Part shown: positions 25,861 through 33,131 of the stretch, one piece after another
How positions within the stretch are numbered: position 1 is the first letter of the stretch
How the letters are laid out: each line of letters starts with the position of its first letter
Origin: Bacteroidota bacterium
Lineage (GTDB): Bacteria > Bacteroidota > Bacteroidia > Bacteroidales > JAUZOH01
Assembly (NCBI GenBank): GCA_030706565.1
Contig: JAUZOH010000004.1
Span: forward strand, 1-33,131
Reading direction: 5' to 3'
Length of the DNA stretch: 33,131 bases
The notes under the pieces: generated by a model
Told to the model about the DNA's origin: nothing
The model's input: the letters and a program-made list of their open reading frames with translations, nothing else
The model's database searches: none
Program-made: the position numbers and the translations under genes

Positions 25861-27408
25861 TTATTTTTCTTCAGAAAACACGTAGGCTTCATAAGTATAT
25901 AATTCGGCATCCTTCCAGCCATCCCAACCAATTCCTGCTTTGTCGCGTGCACAATGCCCCAGGAATTCTTCTTTGCTCCAACCTGTTGATTTGGCAACTT
26001 GTGGCAAAAATGTTCCGCTTCTAAACCCTTTCTTTATATAAACGCCATGTTTTCCCAGGATGATTTCGTCAATGGAATGTATTCTCTTCATAGGTGTGAG
26101 GACAGAAATCTCAATTCGAAGCTGAGGAACCTCACTTTTTTCTACTTCAGGGAAACGGGGATCCTGCGTGGCAGCCGAAACAGCCATTTGCTGGACGACT
26201 TCATATAAAGGTTCGTTAGAAGTGAAATTCCCTATGCAACCTCTTAATTCACCTGCTTTGGTAAGTGTCACAAATGCCCCGCAGTTTGCAAGTAAGGCTT
26301 TGGGAAGCTCGTTTTTATTAATTTCAGGTATCTTTTTATTCTGTAAATATTGCTCAATAGTCTGACGGGCAATGGTCAGTAATTTCTTTTTCTCAACATC
26401 TGAAAGATTAAAAGCCGTCCGGTTTTCCTTTTTACCTTTTAATGTTGCTTTCAATCCAAAATAACCCACTACTTTGTCTTTATCCCCATAGGGGCTGTCC
26501 CCGGAATTTTTATATTGAACCGGAGTAATCGACACATTGGAATTACCCTGAGTCATGTACAAGAATGTCAGCACCGAGGGCCAGCCGCATAAACTGGTAA
26601 CCAGGTCAGGTATCCGCTTTGAGGCATTGCTTCTCAATGTTCTGATCAGCATATCAGGAGAATTGGACTCTATGGCTTTTGCCGTAAGATGATCTACTTC
26701 GATAGCATCCTGAAAGGATGGATAGTGGGAAAAATCTGAACTGATCACAAAAAGGTTGTCCATGGTCAAATAGGGTTTCAATGCCCCGGCAATTTCCTGG
26801 CAAGTTTCAACAGTTTGTGTCCCAAGCAAAATAGGTACAATTTTGAACTCTTTTTTCAGGTGATATTGGAGAAAAGGCAATTGAACCTCCAGGCTATGTT
26901 CCTGGCGATGCACATCAGCATCGCCGGAGAATATATCTGAATGTTCTTTAATTAGCTTATTGGCCAGGGGGATATCCACCTTAACAATTCCCAAAGGAGT
27001 AGCAAAATTGCCTTTGTTATATATGGCTGCACCTTCAAATGAAGCCCGATGGCTTGAGCCAATCACAAAAATATCCGTGTATTCACCCTCCGAAGGCAAC
27101 TGATTGATACTACTGGCAGCTACTCCTGCTGAAAACACATAACCCGCATGGGGACAAATAACTGCCACTACATGCCCCTCTCCTTCCCCGGAAAATTTGA
27201 TTGCCCTGGAAAAATATTTTTTCAGATCAGCGCGGAGGGAATCAGGATTGGAGGGATAAAATTGCCCGGCAACAGCCGGCTGTCTGGTCACCAGATTTTT
27301 ATCACTTTCAGACATCTTATTAACTTGTGAATGACAATAAGTAAATGAAAACAAAAGTCCCAATACAAAAAAAAGACACAACGGATCATTTGGCTTCCTT
27401 ATTCTCAT
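25861..27408 (-). CDS. AmmeMemoRadiSam system protein B/A fusion (MEMO1-like plus AMMECR1-like)
   Basis: Two conserved families fused. The MEMO-like dioxygenase-fold domain (about 42-325) keeps the residues matching the metal ligands of human MEMO1: H87 (C-P-H-A-G-Y), H120 (G-S-S-H) and C274 (S-L-C-G-W). The AMMECR1 domain (about 335-513) has its signature L-R-G-C-I-G-N-F at 388-395. Before them lies a probable export signal: basic R-I-R-K-P, hydrophobic L-C-L-F-F-V-L-G-L-L-F-S-F, then T-Y-C-H-S-Q. The ATG at 27408 is chosen. A TTG 12 bp earlier is less likely, and an internal ATG at 27315 would give a cytoplasmic form. The third partner, a radical SAM protein, is not in the window. The biochemical function of the system is unknown. 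Confidence 0.87.
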   Translation of the reverse strand: MRIRKPNDPLCLFFVLGLLFSFTYCHSQVNKMSESDKNLVTRQPAVAGQFYPSNPDSLRADLKKYFSRAIKFSGEGEGHVVAVICPHAGYVFSAGVAASSINQLPSEGEYTDIFVIGSSHRASFEGAAIYNKGNFATPLGIVKVDIPLANKLIKEHSDIFSGDADVHRQEHSLEVQLPFLQYHLKKEFKIVPILLGTQTVETCQEIAGALKPYLTMDNLFVISSDFSHYPSFQDAIEVDHLTAKAIESNSPDMLIRTLRSNASKRIPDLVTSLCGWPSVLTFLYMTQGNSNVSITPVQYKNSGDSPYGDKDKVVGYFGLKATLKGKKENRTAFNLSDVEKKKLLTIARQTIEQYLQNKKIPEINKNELPKALLANCGAFVTLTKAGELRGCIGNFTSNEPLYEVVQQMAVSAATQDPRFPEVEKSEVPQLRIEISVLTPMKRIHSIDEIILGKHGVYIKKGFRSGTFLPQVAKSTGWSKEEFLGHCARDKAGIGWDGWKDAELYTYEAYVFSEEK

Positions 27409-27760
27409 CTTTATTCTCAACTAGAATTTACAATTTAAGAATAAAAAATCAAAGAAGAATGGAATTTCTGAAATATTTTCAAGGAATGGAATTAAAAACA
27501 GGAATTATAAACTATTTATTAGAAAAATAATTAAATAATGACTCAGGTTAAAATAAAATTTATATATTTATATAGGTGAAAAATATCAGACAGATGATAA
27601 ATTGATTGTGTTTTTTGTATTCTTATCAATTAAATTTATTGTTAATCGTTTAAAAATAAAACAAATTCCCAGTGTTAAAGAGTACCCGGAAAATCTATAA
27701 GAGAGTACGGAGCGGTTGTCGAAAAGCTTTAAGAGTAGACCCAATAAAAAACTAATATTT
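27409..27760. other. Divergent intergenic region between the MEMO-AMMECR1 gene and the outer-membrane protein gene
   Basis: About 350 bp of very AT-rich DNA with no credible gene. It should contain promoters for both flanking genes, but no exact TAnnTTTG box with a TTTG partner was found on either strand. TTTTTTG at 27611-27617 is the only partial -33-like sequence on the plus strand. Confidence 0.5.
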
Positions 27761-28384
27761 ATGAAAAATTTTATAAAATTCTTATTAGTAATCTGTTGCA
27801 TGTTTGTTGTAAGCGGTGTTCAGGCTCAGATAAAATTTGGACCTAAATTCGGTTTAAATCTGTCGACCATGACCATGAAAGAATCAGGAATCAGTATTGA
27901 TCCCAAAACAAGGGCAGGCATACATTTAGGCCTTATAGGAGAAATACCTCTGCAAAACAATTTCAACATACAAACCGGTTTCTTTTTCTCAATGAAAGGG
28001 TCCAAGTATTCCGTAGGTAATACAGATATGACTATTTCACCAAATTACCTGGAAATCCCGGTTAATGCATTATATAAATATGAATTAGGTTCAGCAAAAT
28101 TATTGTTATTCGCAGGGCCCTACTTCGCTTATGGCATAGGCGGAAAATATAAAGCAGATGGTGAATCCCAAGATATTAAGTTTGGTTCAGGTGACAATAA
28201 TGACATGAAAGCATTTGATATGGGCTTAAATTTAGGAGCCGGCATTGAAATCAGTGATTTCCAAATTACAGCTCAATATGGTTTAGGATTGGCTAATTTA
28301 GCTCCCGTTTCTACAAATGATGCAAAAATGAAGAATAGGGTTTTCGGAATTTCTATAGCCTATTTAATGTCAGCAACTAAATAA
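27761..28384 (+). CDS. Porin-family outer-membrane beta-barrel protein (OMP_b-brl_2/PorT-like)
   Basis: A predicted outer-membrane barrel of 207 residues. The signal peptide begins M-K-N-F-I-K-F-L-L-V-I-C-C-M-F-V-V and ends at G-V-Q-A-Q, a standard cleavage site. The mature protein opens with I-K-F-G-P-K-F-G-L-N-L-S-T, the usual first strand of this family, and continues with alternating strands such as F-N-I-Q-T-G-F-F-F-S, Y-L-E-I-P-V-N-A-L-Y-K-Y and L-L-L-F-A-G-P-Y. An upstream in-frame ATG at 27716 is rejected because the 15 extra residues would hide the signal peptide. The gene is monocistronic, with a terminator 58 nt after its stop. Its ligand or role is unknown; PorT itself serves type IX secretion, but this general family is broader. 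Confidence 0.82.
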   Translation: MKNFIKFLLVICCMFVVSGVQAQIKFGPKFGLNLSTMTMKESGISIDPKTRAGIHLGLIGEIPLQNNFNIQTGFFFSMKGSKYSVGNTDMTISPNYLEIPVNALYKYELGSAKLLLFAGPYFAYGIGGKYKADGESQDIKFGSGDNNDMKAFDMGLNLGAGIEISDFQITAQYGLGLANLAPVSTNDAKMKNRVFGISIAYLMSATK

Positions 28385-28441
28385 GCTAATTTGAATTTAT
28401 TGAAAAGAAGTTAAATTCTTATTTAGTAAATAATTGATCAG

Positions 28442-28480
28442 GAAGTGAGCGGATTTTATCTACTCACTTCTTTTTATTTT
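28442..28480 (+). terminator. Intrinsic terminator of the beta-barrel gene
   Basis: An 8-bp stem GAAGTGAG/CTCACTTC (28442-28449, 28463-28470) with a 13-nt loop is followed by TTTTTATTTT. It terminates the plus-strand gene before the convergent AddB-like gene. It lacks a T tract on the minus strand, so it is not clearly bidirectional. Confidence 0.85.
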
Positions 28481-28515
28481 AAGGCTGGTTAAAAAATTTA
28501 ATATCCATTTCCTCA

Positions 28516-31389
28516 TTACCTGTGGCACATCCCATTATACGGGCATAACCTGCATGTATCCTGATTTGTGGTTTGCTCAAAGGACAAATCCTTATTGAAT
28601 AAATTGGCCAATAGATTGTATAATTGAACCTCAAATTCCTGAGAGATATCCCTGTAATTGGTGATTTTTTGAACCTTGTTCCTGATACCTGTTTCCAGAT
28701 GATAGTCCCAATTTCCCCCGAACAGCTCTTTTAAAAAATAAAGGCCTGGGACAATGGCAATAGCTTCGGGTCTTTCAGAAGCATAAAATTGAGAATATAT
28801 AAAGGTTTGCAAGGCGGCCTTGTTCCTCTTTCGGGTCATTGAGTCGAAAAGACTTTCAATGCTGATAAATTTCTTGTCGGGTTCACCTGTTTTGTAATCA
28901 ATGATCCGGATATTCCCTTCTTTCTCATCCACCCTGTCGATAATACCACCAATATTTACCTGAAGTGCCTGTGAAGAAAAGCTCACAGGAATTGTAAAAC
29001 TGCAAAACCTTTCAAGTTCGAGGATTTTAAAAGGAGAATAGGCTTCATCAGCTGTCAGCAGGCGGGTGATATATTTTTTCAGTACATTAAAAATGATGGA
29101 ATTTCTCCCTGTTATCTGAAAATCTTCTGTTTTATACACCACTTCTTTGAATGCCTGTTGCAGCGCTACCTGGATGATATTTTTATCGGAAATCATTTTA
29201 TGCAGGTTTTCTTTCTGAAGCAATGTTCCCTTCTCCTCCCTGTAAAGATATTCCATGGATTTGTGCAGCAGATTACCAAACATCATTTCATCAACTTCTT
29301 CGCTCACTTCCTGAGGTTCTTCAATTTGGGCGATATACTTAAAATAAAATTTCAGGCTGCAGTCGATATAAGTATTAATAGCACTGGGTGAAAGATATGC
29401 CTTTTCGGTATATGCCATCAATGCCTTCATTATTTCACTGTTCTTGGAAATTTTTATTTCCTTCGCGGACTGAATATTGACATTGTAAGTAATGTTGTGC
29501 TCTTCGATGGTAAATCCGGGCTCATATTTTAACTGGGTGAGGAAACGGCTCATCTCGCCGGTTTGCGAATCATCTGTCCTCGAATTATAGGTAAACACAA
29601 CATTTTTAGCTCTTTGAACAAGCCGGTAGAAATAATAGGCATAGATGGAATCCTGGTGTTCAATAGTTGGCAAACCGAAGGCCTTACGGAGGCTATAAGG
29701 AATGAATGACGGAGAAGTCCCGCTTTTAGGCAGATTCCCTTCATTCATCGAGAGAATAATTACATTTTCGAAATCTACTGCACGTGTTTCGAGTATTCCC
29801 ATAATCTGCAATCCGGATAAAGGTTCTCCGGTGAAAGGAACACTCAGTCCCCTGATGTATTTTTTCAGCAAACGGGTAAAAGTAACCAGCGAAAAATCAA
29901 TATTCTTTTCTGAAAGAACTTCCTTCAACCTTTTTATGGCTTTAAACAGATAATACAGATATTCGCTTTCAACCTTCGAAACATCAGCTTTATTTTCCTG
30001 CTCCGGATCCTCATCTTCTTCAGGTCCTTTTTTATCAAGGTTTTCAGCAGCCATATATAAAATATCCATCATGTAGTCTGCAAACTCAGACGGATTAGAA
30101 GGTTTGCTGAATATTTTCGCAACAATCTTATCATCCCCGAAATCAGAAGGTTTTAGGAATATCTTATTCTCATTTATCATCCTGGCCGAAAAATCGTTGG
30201 GCAATTTCAGGTGCAGATATTGCGAATAGGGATGTTTGAGGATAGACTGCACATTTTTATAATAAAAGATGAATTGCCCATTTTGCTGAACCCTCACATT
30301 GCGTTGCAGGTTTATCAGCTCTTCCAGGAAACTATACACAGGCGTGATCGTGACCGGATAACCCATGGTGACATTTATTTTCCGGATATCAGAAGGGATG
30401 GAATGCAAAACGGGCATCAACATTTGTTCATCGGCCAGCACCACGGCAGTGGTGTTATAATCATTGGTTCCCAGCTGATGGAGCAACGAAGGCAGAACCC
30501 TGGCCTGTCCTACGGCTGAAGGAACAGCTATACAGGTGAATTTTTTACCCTTCAGGTTATTTGACGTAAATGTGGCAGCAGGAGGAAAATCCCGGAGATT
30601 CTCCCGGATAAACTGCCCGGCTTCATGAACGGGATTATTCAGGTAATAGTCATCATAATCCCAGTAAAATTCCGCAATATTCAAGTTTTGAAGAATTTTG
30701 AAAAATGTTTTTTCACATTTGTTCAAAGCATTAAATCCTACAAAAATAATTTTCTGATAAGGCAGCTCCGGCTCCTTATCCTCATTTAACCGTTTAACGG
30801 CCTCACGGTATATCATTCCCTCATAACCAATACCTTTATCCTTGAGCATTGCCGTGTAGGTTTCATAGATGGGATGAAGGATATTCCAGACAGAAATAAA
30901 GTTTTGCTTTTGAGTGGTAAGATGTTCAAGGTTGAAGTTTTTCCAGAAAACCCTTATGGCCTGTATTTGGTTGTCAGTAAGATATTCAAACCTGTCCCTG
31001 AGGTCTTTCAATGATTCTATATTTTTAAACAATTCGACAGCATTGACCAGATTTTTGTCCACGTCGTCAAAATCGCTAAGCATGGTTTCTCCCCAAAAAT
31101 AAAACTCATCAAAGGTCTCTTCGGTATTCTTCAGTTTTTTGTAAATTTCGTAGAGGTCGAAGATCAAACTCAGATTATCGGCAAGTTGCAGTTGCGAAAG
31201 CTGTTGCATCAATTCATTGATGGCCGAGAACGAAGGCGCCCAAATCGGTCTGGCGATCATGTCTGAAAGGTAACGTGTGAAAAACAAGCTGGCCCTGCGA
31301 TTTGGGAATACCACACAACAATCAGAAAGCTTATCGCCATACCGTTGATAAAGGTCAGTGGCTACGTTATTCAGAAAACTATTGCTCAT
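28516..31389 (-). CDS. AddB-like PD-(D/E)XK nuclease with iron-sulfur cysteines
   Basis: A 957-residue protein of the AddB/RecB-nuclease type, the second subunit of an AddAB double-strand-break resection complex. The N-terminal two thirds form an inactivated helicase-like fold starting with V-V-F-P-N-R-R-A-S-L-F-F, where a true Walker A motif is missing, and including A-V-V-L-A-D-E and I-L-S-M-N-E-G-N-L-P. The C-terminal nuclease domain (about 665-957) has L-S-P-S-A-I-N-T-Y-I-D-C, G-N-L-L-H and the catalytic I-I-D-Y-K-T-G near 829. Three terminal cysteines, C-R-L-C-P-Y-N-G-M-C, together with the one in Y-I-D-C make the four-cysteine cluster site known in AddB. The helicase partner AddA is not seen on either side. 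No plain promoter or terminator was found for it. Confidence 0.85.
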   Translation of the reverse strand: MSNSFLNNVATDLYQRYGDKLSDCCVVFPNRRASLFFTRYLSDMIARPIWAPSFSAINELMQQLSQLQLADNLSLIFDLYEIYKKLKNTEETFDEFYFWGETMLSDFDDVDKNLVNAVELFKNIESLKDLRDRFEYLTDNQIQAIRVFWKNFNLEHLTTQKQNFISVWNILHPIYETYTAMLKDKGIGYEGMIYREAVKRLNEDKEPELPYQKIIFVGFNALNKCEKTFFKILQNLNIAEFYWDYDDYYLNNPVHEAGQFIRENLRDFPPAATFTSNNLKGKKFTCIAVPSAVGQARVLPSLLHQLGTNDYNTTAVVLADEQMLMPVLHSIPSDIRKINVTMGYPVTITPVYSFLEELINLQRNVRVQQNGQFIFYYKNVQSILKHPYSQYLHLKLPNDFSARMINENKIFLKPSDFGDDKIVAKIFSKPSNPSEFADYMMDILYMAAENLDKKGPEEDEDPEQENKADVSKVESEYLYYLFKAIKRLKEVLSEKNIDFSLVTFTRLLKKYIRGLSVPFTGEPLSGLQIMGILETRAVDFENVIILSMNEGNLPKSGTSPSFIPYSLRKAFGLPTIEHQDSIYAYYFYRLVQRAKNVVFTYNSRTDDSQTGEMSRFLTQLKYEPGFTIEEHNITYNVNIQSAKEIKISKNSEIMKALMAYTEKAYLSPSAINTYIDCSLKFYFKYIAQIEEPQEVSEEVDEMMFGNLLHKSMEYLYREEKGTLLQKENLHKMISDKNIIQVALQQAFKEVVYKTEDFQITGRNSIIFNVLKKYITRLLTADEAYSPFKILELERFCSFTIPVSFSSQALQVNIGGIIDRVDEKEGNIRIIDYKTGEPDKKFISIESLFDSMTRKRNKAALQTFIYSQFYASERPEAIAIVPGLYFLKELFGGNWDYHLETGIRNKVQKITNYRDISQEFEVQLYNLLANLFNKDLSFEQTTNQDTCRLCPYNGMCHR

Positions 31390-31567
31390 AAGTTATTATC
31401 TAAATCGCTTAAATCAATCTTAAAAATCAATATTGTTTTTAATCCTCCTTCCCATAAGGGAGCCAGAGTTTGAACTATCTTTTGCAGGGTTCCAAAACAA
31501 AAAATAACCAGGGATGAAAATACAAAAAATTACCAGCTTATAACCTTTAAGGAATGGATTTAAGAAA

Positions 31568-32464
31568 TCAAGCCCCTGGCAGGAAACGTAAAATCATATC
31601 ACGCAGGTATTCCCTGTCCAGATGGGTATAAATCTCAGTGGTAGTAATGGATTCGTGGCCAAGCATCTCCTGAACGGCACGCAAATCAGCACCTCCTTCA
31701 ACCAGATGGGTGGCAAACGAATGGCGAAAAGTATGGGGACTGATATTTTTCTGCAGGCCTATTTTTTCTGCAAGCTCCTTGACAATGGTAAAGACCATGA
31801 TGCGGGTCAGCATGGAGCCCCTCCGGTTTAAAAAGACAATATCTTCTGAATCCCGGTGTATCCTTTTTAATTTATTCCTATCCCCGAGATATAAATTGAT
31901 TTCTTTGATGGCTTTTGGACTGATGGGAACCAGCCTTTCCTTACTCCCTTTCCCAAAGATTCTGACAAAACCCTCCTCAAAATACAAATTGGAAAGTTTA
32001 AGACTGATTAGTTCCGAAACCCTAAGCCCGCAGCTGTACAAGGTTTCTATCATGGCTTTGTTGCGCTGGCCTTCAGGCTGGCTGAGATCAATGGCACCTA
32101 AAAGTTTGTTGATTTCGTCAACAGTAAGTATTTCGGGCAACTTACGGCCTGTCCTTGGCGCTTCGAGCAAATCGGCCGGGTTGGTTTCTACTTCATCCTC
32201 CAGCATCAAAAATTTGTAAAAAGCCTTTGTCCCGGAAACAATTCTTGCCTGGCTATTGGCGCTCATATCTAATTTGCCTACCCATTGAATAAAATCTTCC
32301 AGCATCTTCAGATCAATCTGGTCAGGTTTAAGGTTGAGCTTTTTAAATTCCAGATATTGAGTAAGCTTGTGGATGTCATTAGTATATGCTTCTATAGTAT
32401 TTGATGACAAAGATTTTTCCAGCTTTAAAAAATTGGAAAAGTCCTTCTGATAAGTCTCCCACAT
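31568..32464 (-). CDS. xerD: Site-specific tyrosine recombinase XerD
   Basis: Resolves chromosome dimers at dif together with XerC. The 298-residue length equals that of E. coli XerD, and the catalytic residues fall at the same numbers: R148 (S-C-G-L-R-V-S-E-L), K172 (F-G-K-G-S-K-E-R), H244 and R247 (H-T-F-R-H-S-F-A-T-H), H270 (M-L-G-H-E-S) and Y279 (E-I-Y-T-H). The N-terminal core-binding domain covers about 1-105. It is separated from the AddB-like gene by 178 bp with no gene. A -7-like promoter box lies just upstream. A XerC-type paralogue is at 21197 in this window. Confidence 0.92.
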   Translation of the reverse strand: MWETYQKDFSNFLKLEKSLSSNTIEAYTNDIHKLTQYLEFKKLNLKPDQIDLKMLEDFIQWVGKLDMSANSQARIVSGTKAFYKFLMLEDEVETNPADLLEAPRTGRKLPEILTVDEINKLLGAIDLSQPEGQRNKAMIETLYSCGLRVSELISLKLSNLYFEEGFVRIFGKGSKERLVPISPKAIKEINLYLGDRNKLKRIHRDSEDIVFLNRRGSMLTRIMVFTIVKELAEKIGLQKNISPHTFRHSFATHLVEGGADLRAVQEMLGHESITTTEIYTHLDREYLRDMILRFLPGA

Positions 32465-32489
32465 GATTGAAATTTGATCGTTTTTCTTA

Positions 32490-32497
32490 CAAATTTA
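32490..32497 (-). promoter_or_regulatory. Possible -7 element of the xerD promoter
   Basis: On the minus strand TAAATTTG, an exact -7 match, placed so that transcription would begin about 20 nt before the xerD ATG. No TTTG -33 element is present at 19-21 bp, so support is partial. Confidence 0.4.
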
Positions 32498-32709
32498 ACA
32501 AACAAAATTGTTTTAGTAGATTTCAATAGAAATTAATCAGAGGCAAGAAAAGTTGAAAACATCAGACGCAGGTCCTGCTAGCTTTGTGTTGGATAATTCA
32601 CGATCAGTTTTTTTAAGATTACTGAATATTAGCAACTAAATATTCCCCTGAGCGGAATAAAATTTAACGGCCGTTATTTACTAAGCGAAGCGATCTCATT
32701 CTCCTGTAT

Positions 32710-32886
32710 TTTATGGAGAATAAAAAGTTTGAATAAAGTTTTAATGCAAAGAATACCCCGGAGGTACATAGATTTTTCTCCGTGTAACTCTGTGTCTTCT
32801 CCGTGTATCTCTGTGTTAAAGTATTTAATTATTACACAGAGTACCACAGAGTTTTTCACGGAGAGCCACAGAGAAATTAAAGATAT
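32710..32886. repeat. Tandem palindromic heptamer repeat, copy A
   Basis: The first of two copies, offset 239 bp. The core 32751-32886 differs from copy B by one base; the 40 bp before it are similar but less exact. The left arm has four heptamers CTCYGTG starting at 32778, 32788, 32799 and 32809. The right arm has four complements CACRGAG at 32835, 32845, 32857 and 32867. The 10-12 bp spacing puts each heptamer on the same face of the helix. A shorter shared segment, CGGAATAAAATTTAA, precedes each copy at 32653 and 32923. Confidence 0.85.
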
Positions 32887-32948
32887 TCAAACGAATAAGC
32901 AGTATTGTCTTGTTTCCCGGAACGGAATAAAATTTAATGCCCATGTTT

Positions 32949-33125
32949 TTTATGGAGAATAAAAAGGAAGAATAAAGCTTAAAGACAAAGAATACCCCGG
33001 AGGTACATAGAATTTTCTCCGTGTAACTCTGTGTCTTCTCCGTGTATCTCTGTGTTAAAGTATTTAATTATTACACAGAGTACCACAGAGTTTTTCACGG
33101 AGAGCCACAGAGAAATTAAAGATAT
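32949..33125. repeat. Tandem palindromic heptamer repeat, copy B
   Basis: The second copy of the 177-bp unit, with the heptamer block at 33017-33112 and the same phasing. Similarity to copy A stops at about 33125, six bases before the window ends, so further copies beyond the edge cannot be excluded. Confidence 0.85.
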
Positions 33126-33131
33126 CCCAAA

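Larger units (their letters stand above)
32465..33131. other. Gene-free region upstream of xerD, partly repeat
   Basis: 667 bp with no credible gene. The first part (to about 32645) holds only the possible xerD promoter box. From about 32650 to the window edge it is made of two tandem copies of a palindromic repeat, listed separately. Short open frames across the repeat translate to repeated H-G-E type residues and are not taken as genes. Confidence 0.6.

Noticed and set aside
32674-32962. Short open frames across the tandem repeat, with H-G-E and S-P-C-x-S-V repeats in translation
   Set aside because: The amino-acid repeats follow from the heptamer DNA repeat itself; both strands are open only because of it, and there is no start-site support.
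32710-33125. CRISPR array
   Set aside because: Only two copies of a long unit with internal inverted heptamers; there are no short direct repeats with equal unique spacers and no cas genes.

Overview
The window is ordinary chromosome from a member of the Bacteroidota, probably a Bacteroidales/Marinilabiliales-type organism. The evidence is the gliding lipoprotein GldD, the bacterial GGGPS family enzyme, DUF3467 after rpoC, AT-rich sequence, start sites that almost all lack a Shine-Dalgarno sequence, and promoters matching the Bacteroidota consensus TTTG-N20-TAnnTTTG. The genus cannot be fixed from this window. No prophage, IS element, CRISPR array or rRNA gene is visible.

Layout. (1) 105-3924, minus strand: mutY and ssb, a terminator, then gldD, a phosphopantetheinyl transferase and a geranylgeranylglyceryl-phosphate synthase. 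(2) 4062-6179, plus strand: an HU-family protein, a 29-residue basic AURKAIP1/COX24-like peptide gene, and RNase G, closed by a bidirectional terminator shared with a small beta-barrel protein at 6240-6755. (3) 7061-20774, minus strand: the large expression operon. In transcription order it is tRNA-Thr(TGT), tRNA-Tyr, tRNA-Gly, tRNA-Thr(GGT), tuf, tRNA-Trp, secE, nusG, rplK, rplA, rplJ, rplL, an attenuator-like hairpin, rpoB, a second hairpin, rpoC and DUF3467. A near-perfect promoter lies just upstream of the first tRNA. The order thrU-tyrU-glyT-thrT-tuf-secE-nusG-rplKAJL-rpoBC is the one known from E. coli. (4) 20882-22323, minus strand: rpsU (bS21), a XerC-type recombinase and hpf, transcribed from another consensus promoter. 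hpf carries the only full Shine-Dalgarno sequence in the window. (5) 22566-27408, minus strand: a membrane-anchored triple helix-hairpin-helix protein, a large membrane protein with an embedded spermidine-synthase-like domain, and a MEMO-AMMECR1 fusion (AmmeMemoRadiSam B+A) with a probable export signal. (6) 27761-28384, plus strand: an outer-membrane beta-barrel protein with its own terminator. (7) 28516-32464, minus strand: an AddB-like PD-(D/E)XK nuclease with iron-sulfur cysteines, and XerD. (8) 32465-33131: no gene, but two tandem copies of a palindromic repeat built from helically phased heptamers.

Most of the window is core translation, transcription and DNA-maintenance machinery. The points most worth following are the possible bS21-sensitive translational switch on hpf, the exported MEMO-AMMECR1 fusion beside a spermidine-synthase-like protein with altered catalytic residues, the phased heptamer repeat, and the tiny ribosomal-protein-like peptide gene.
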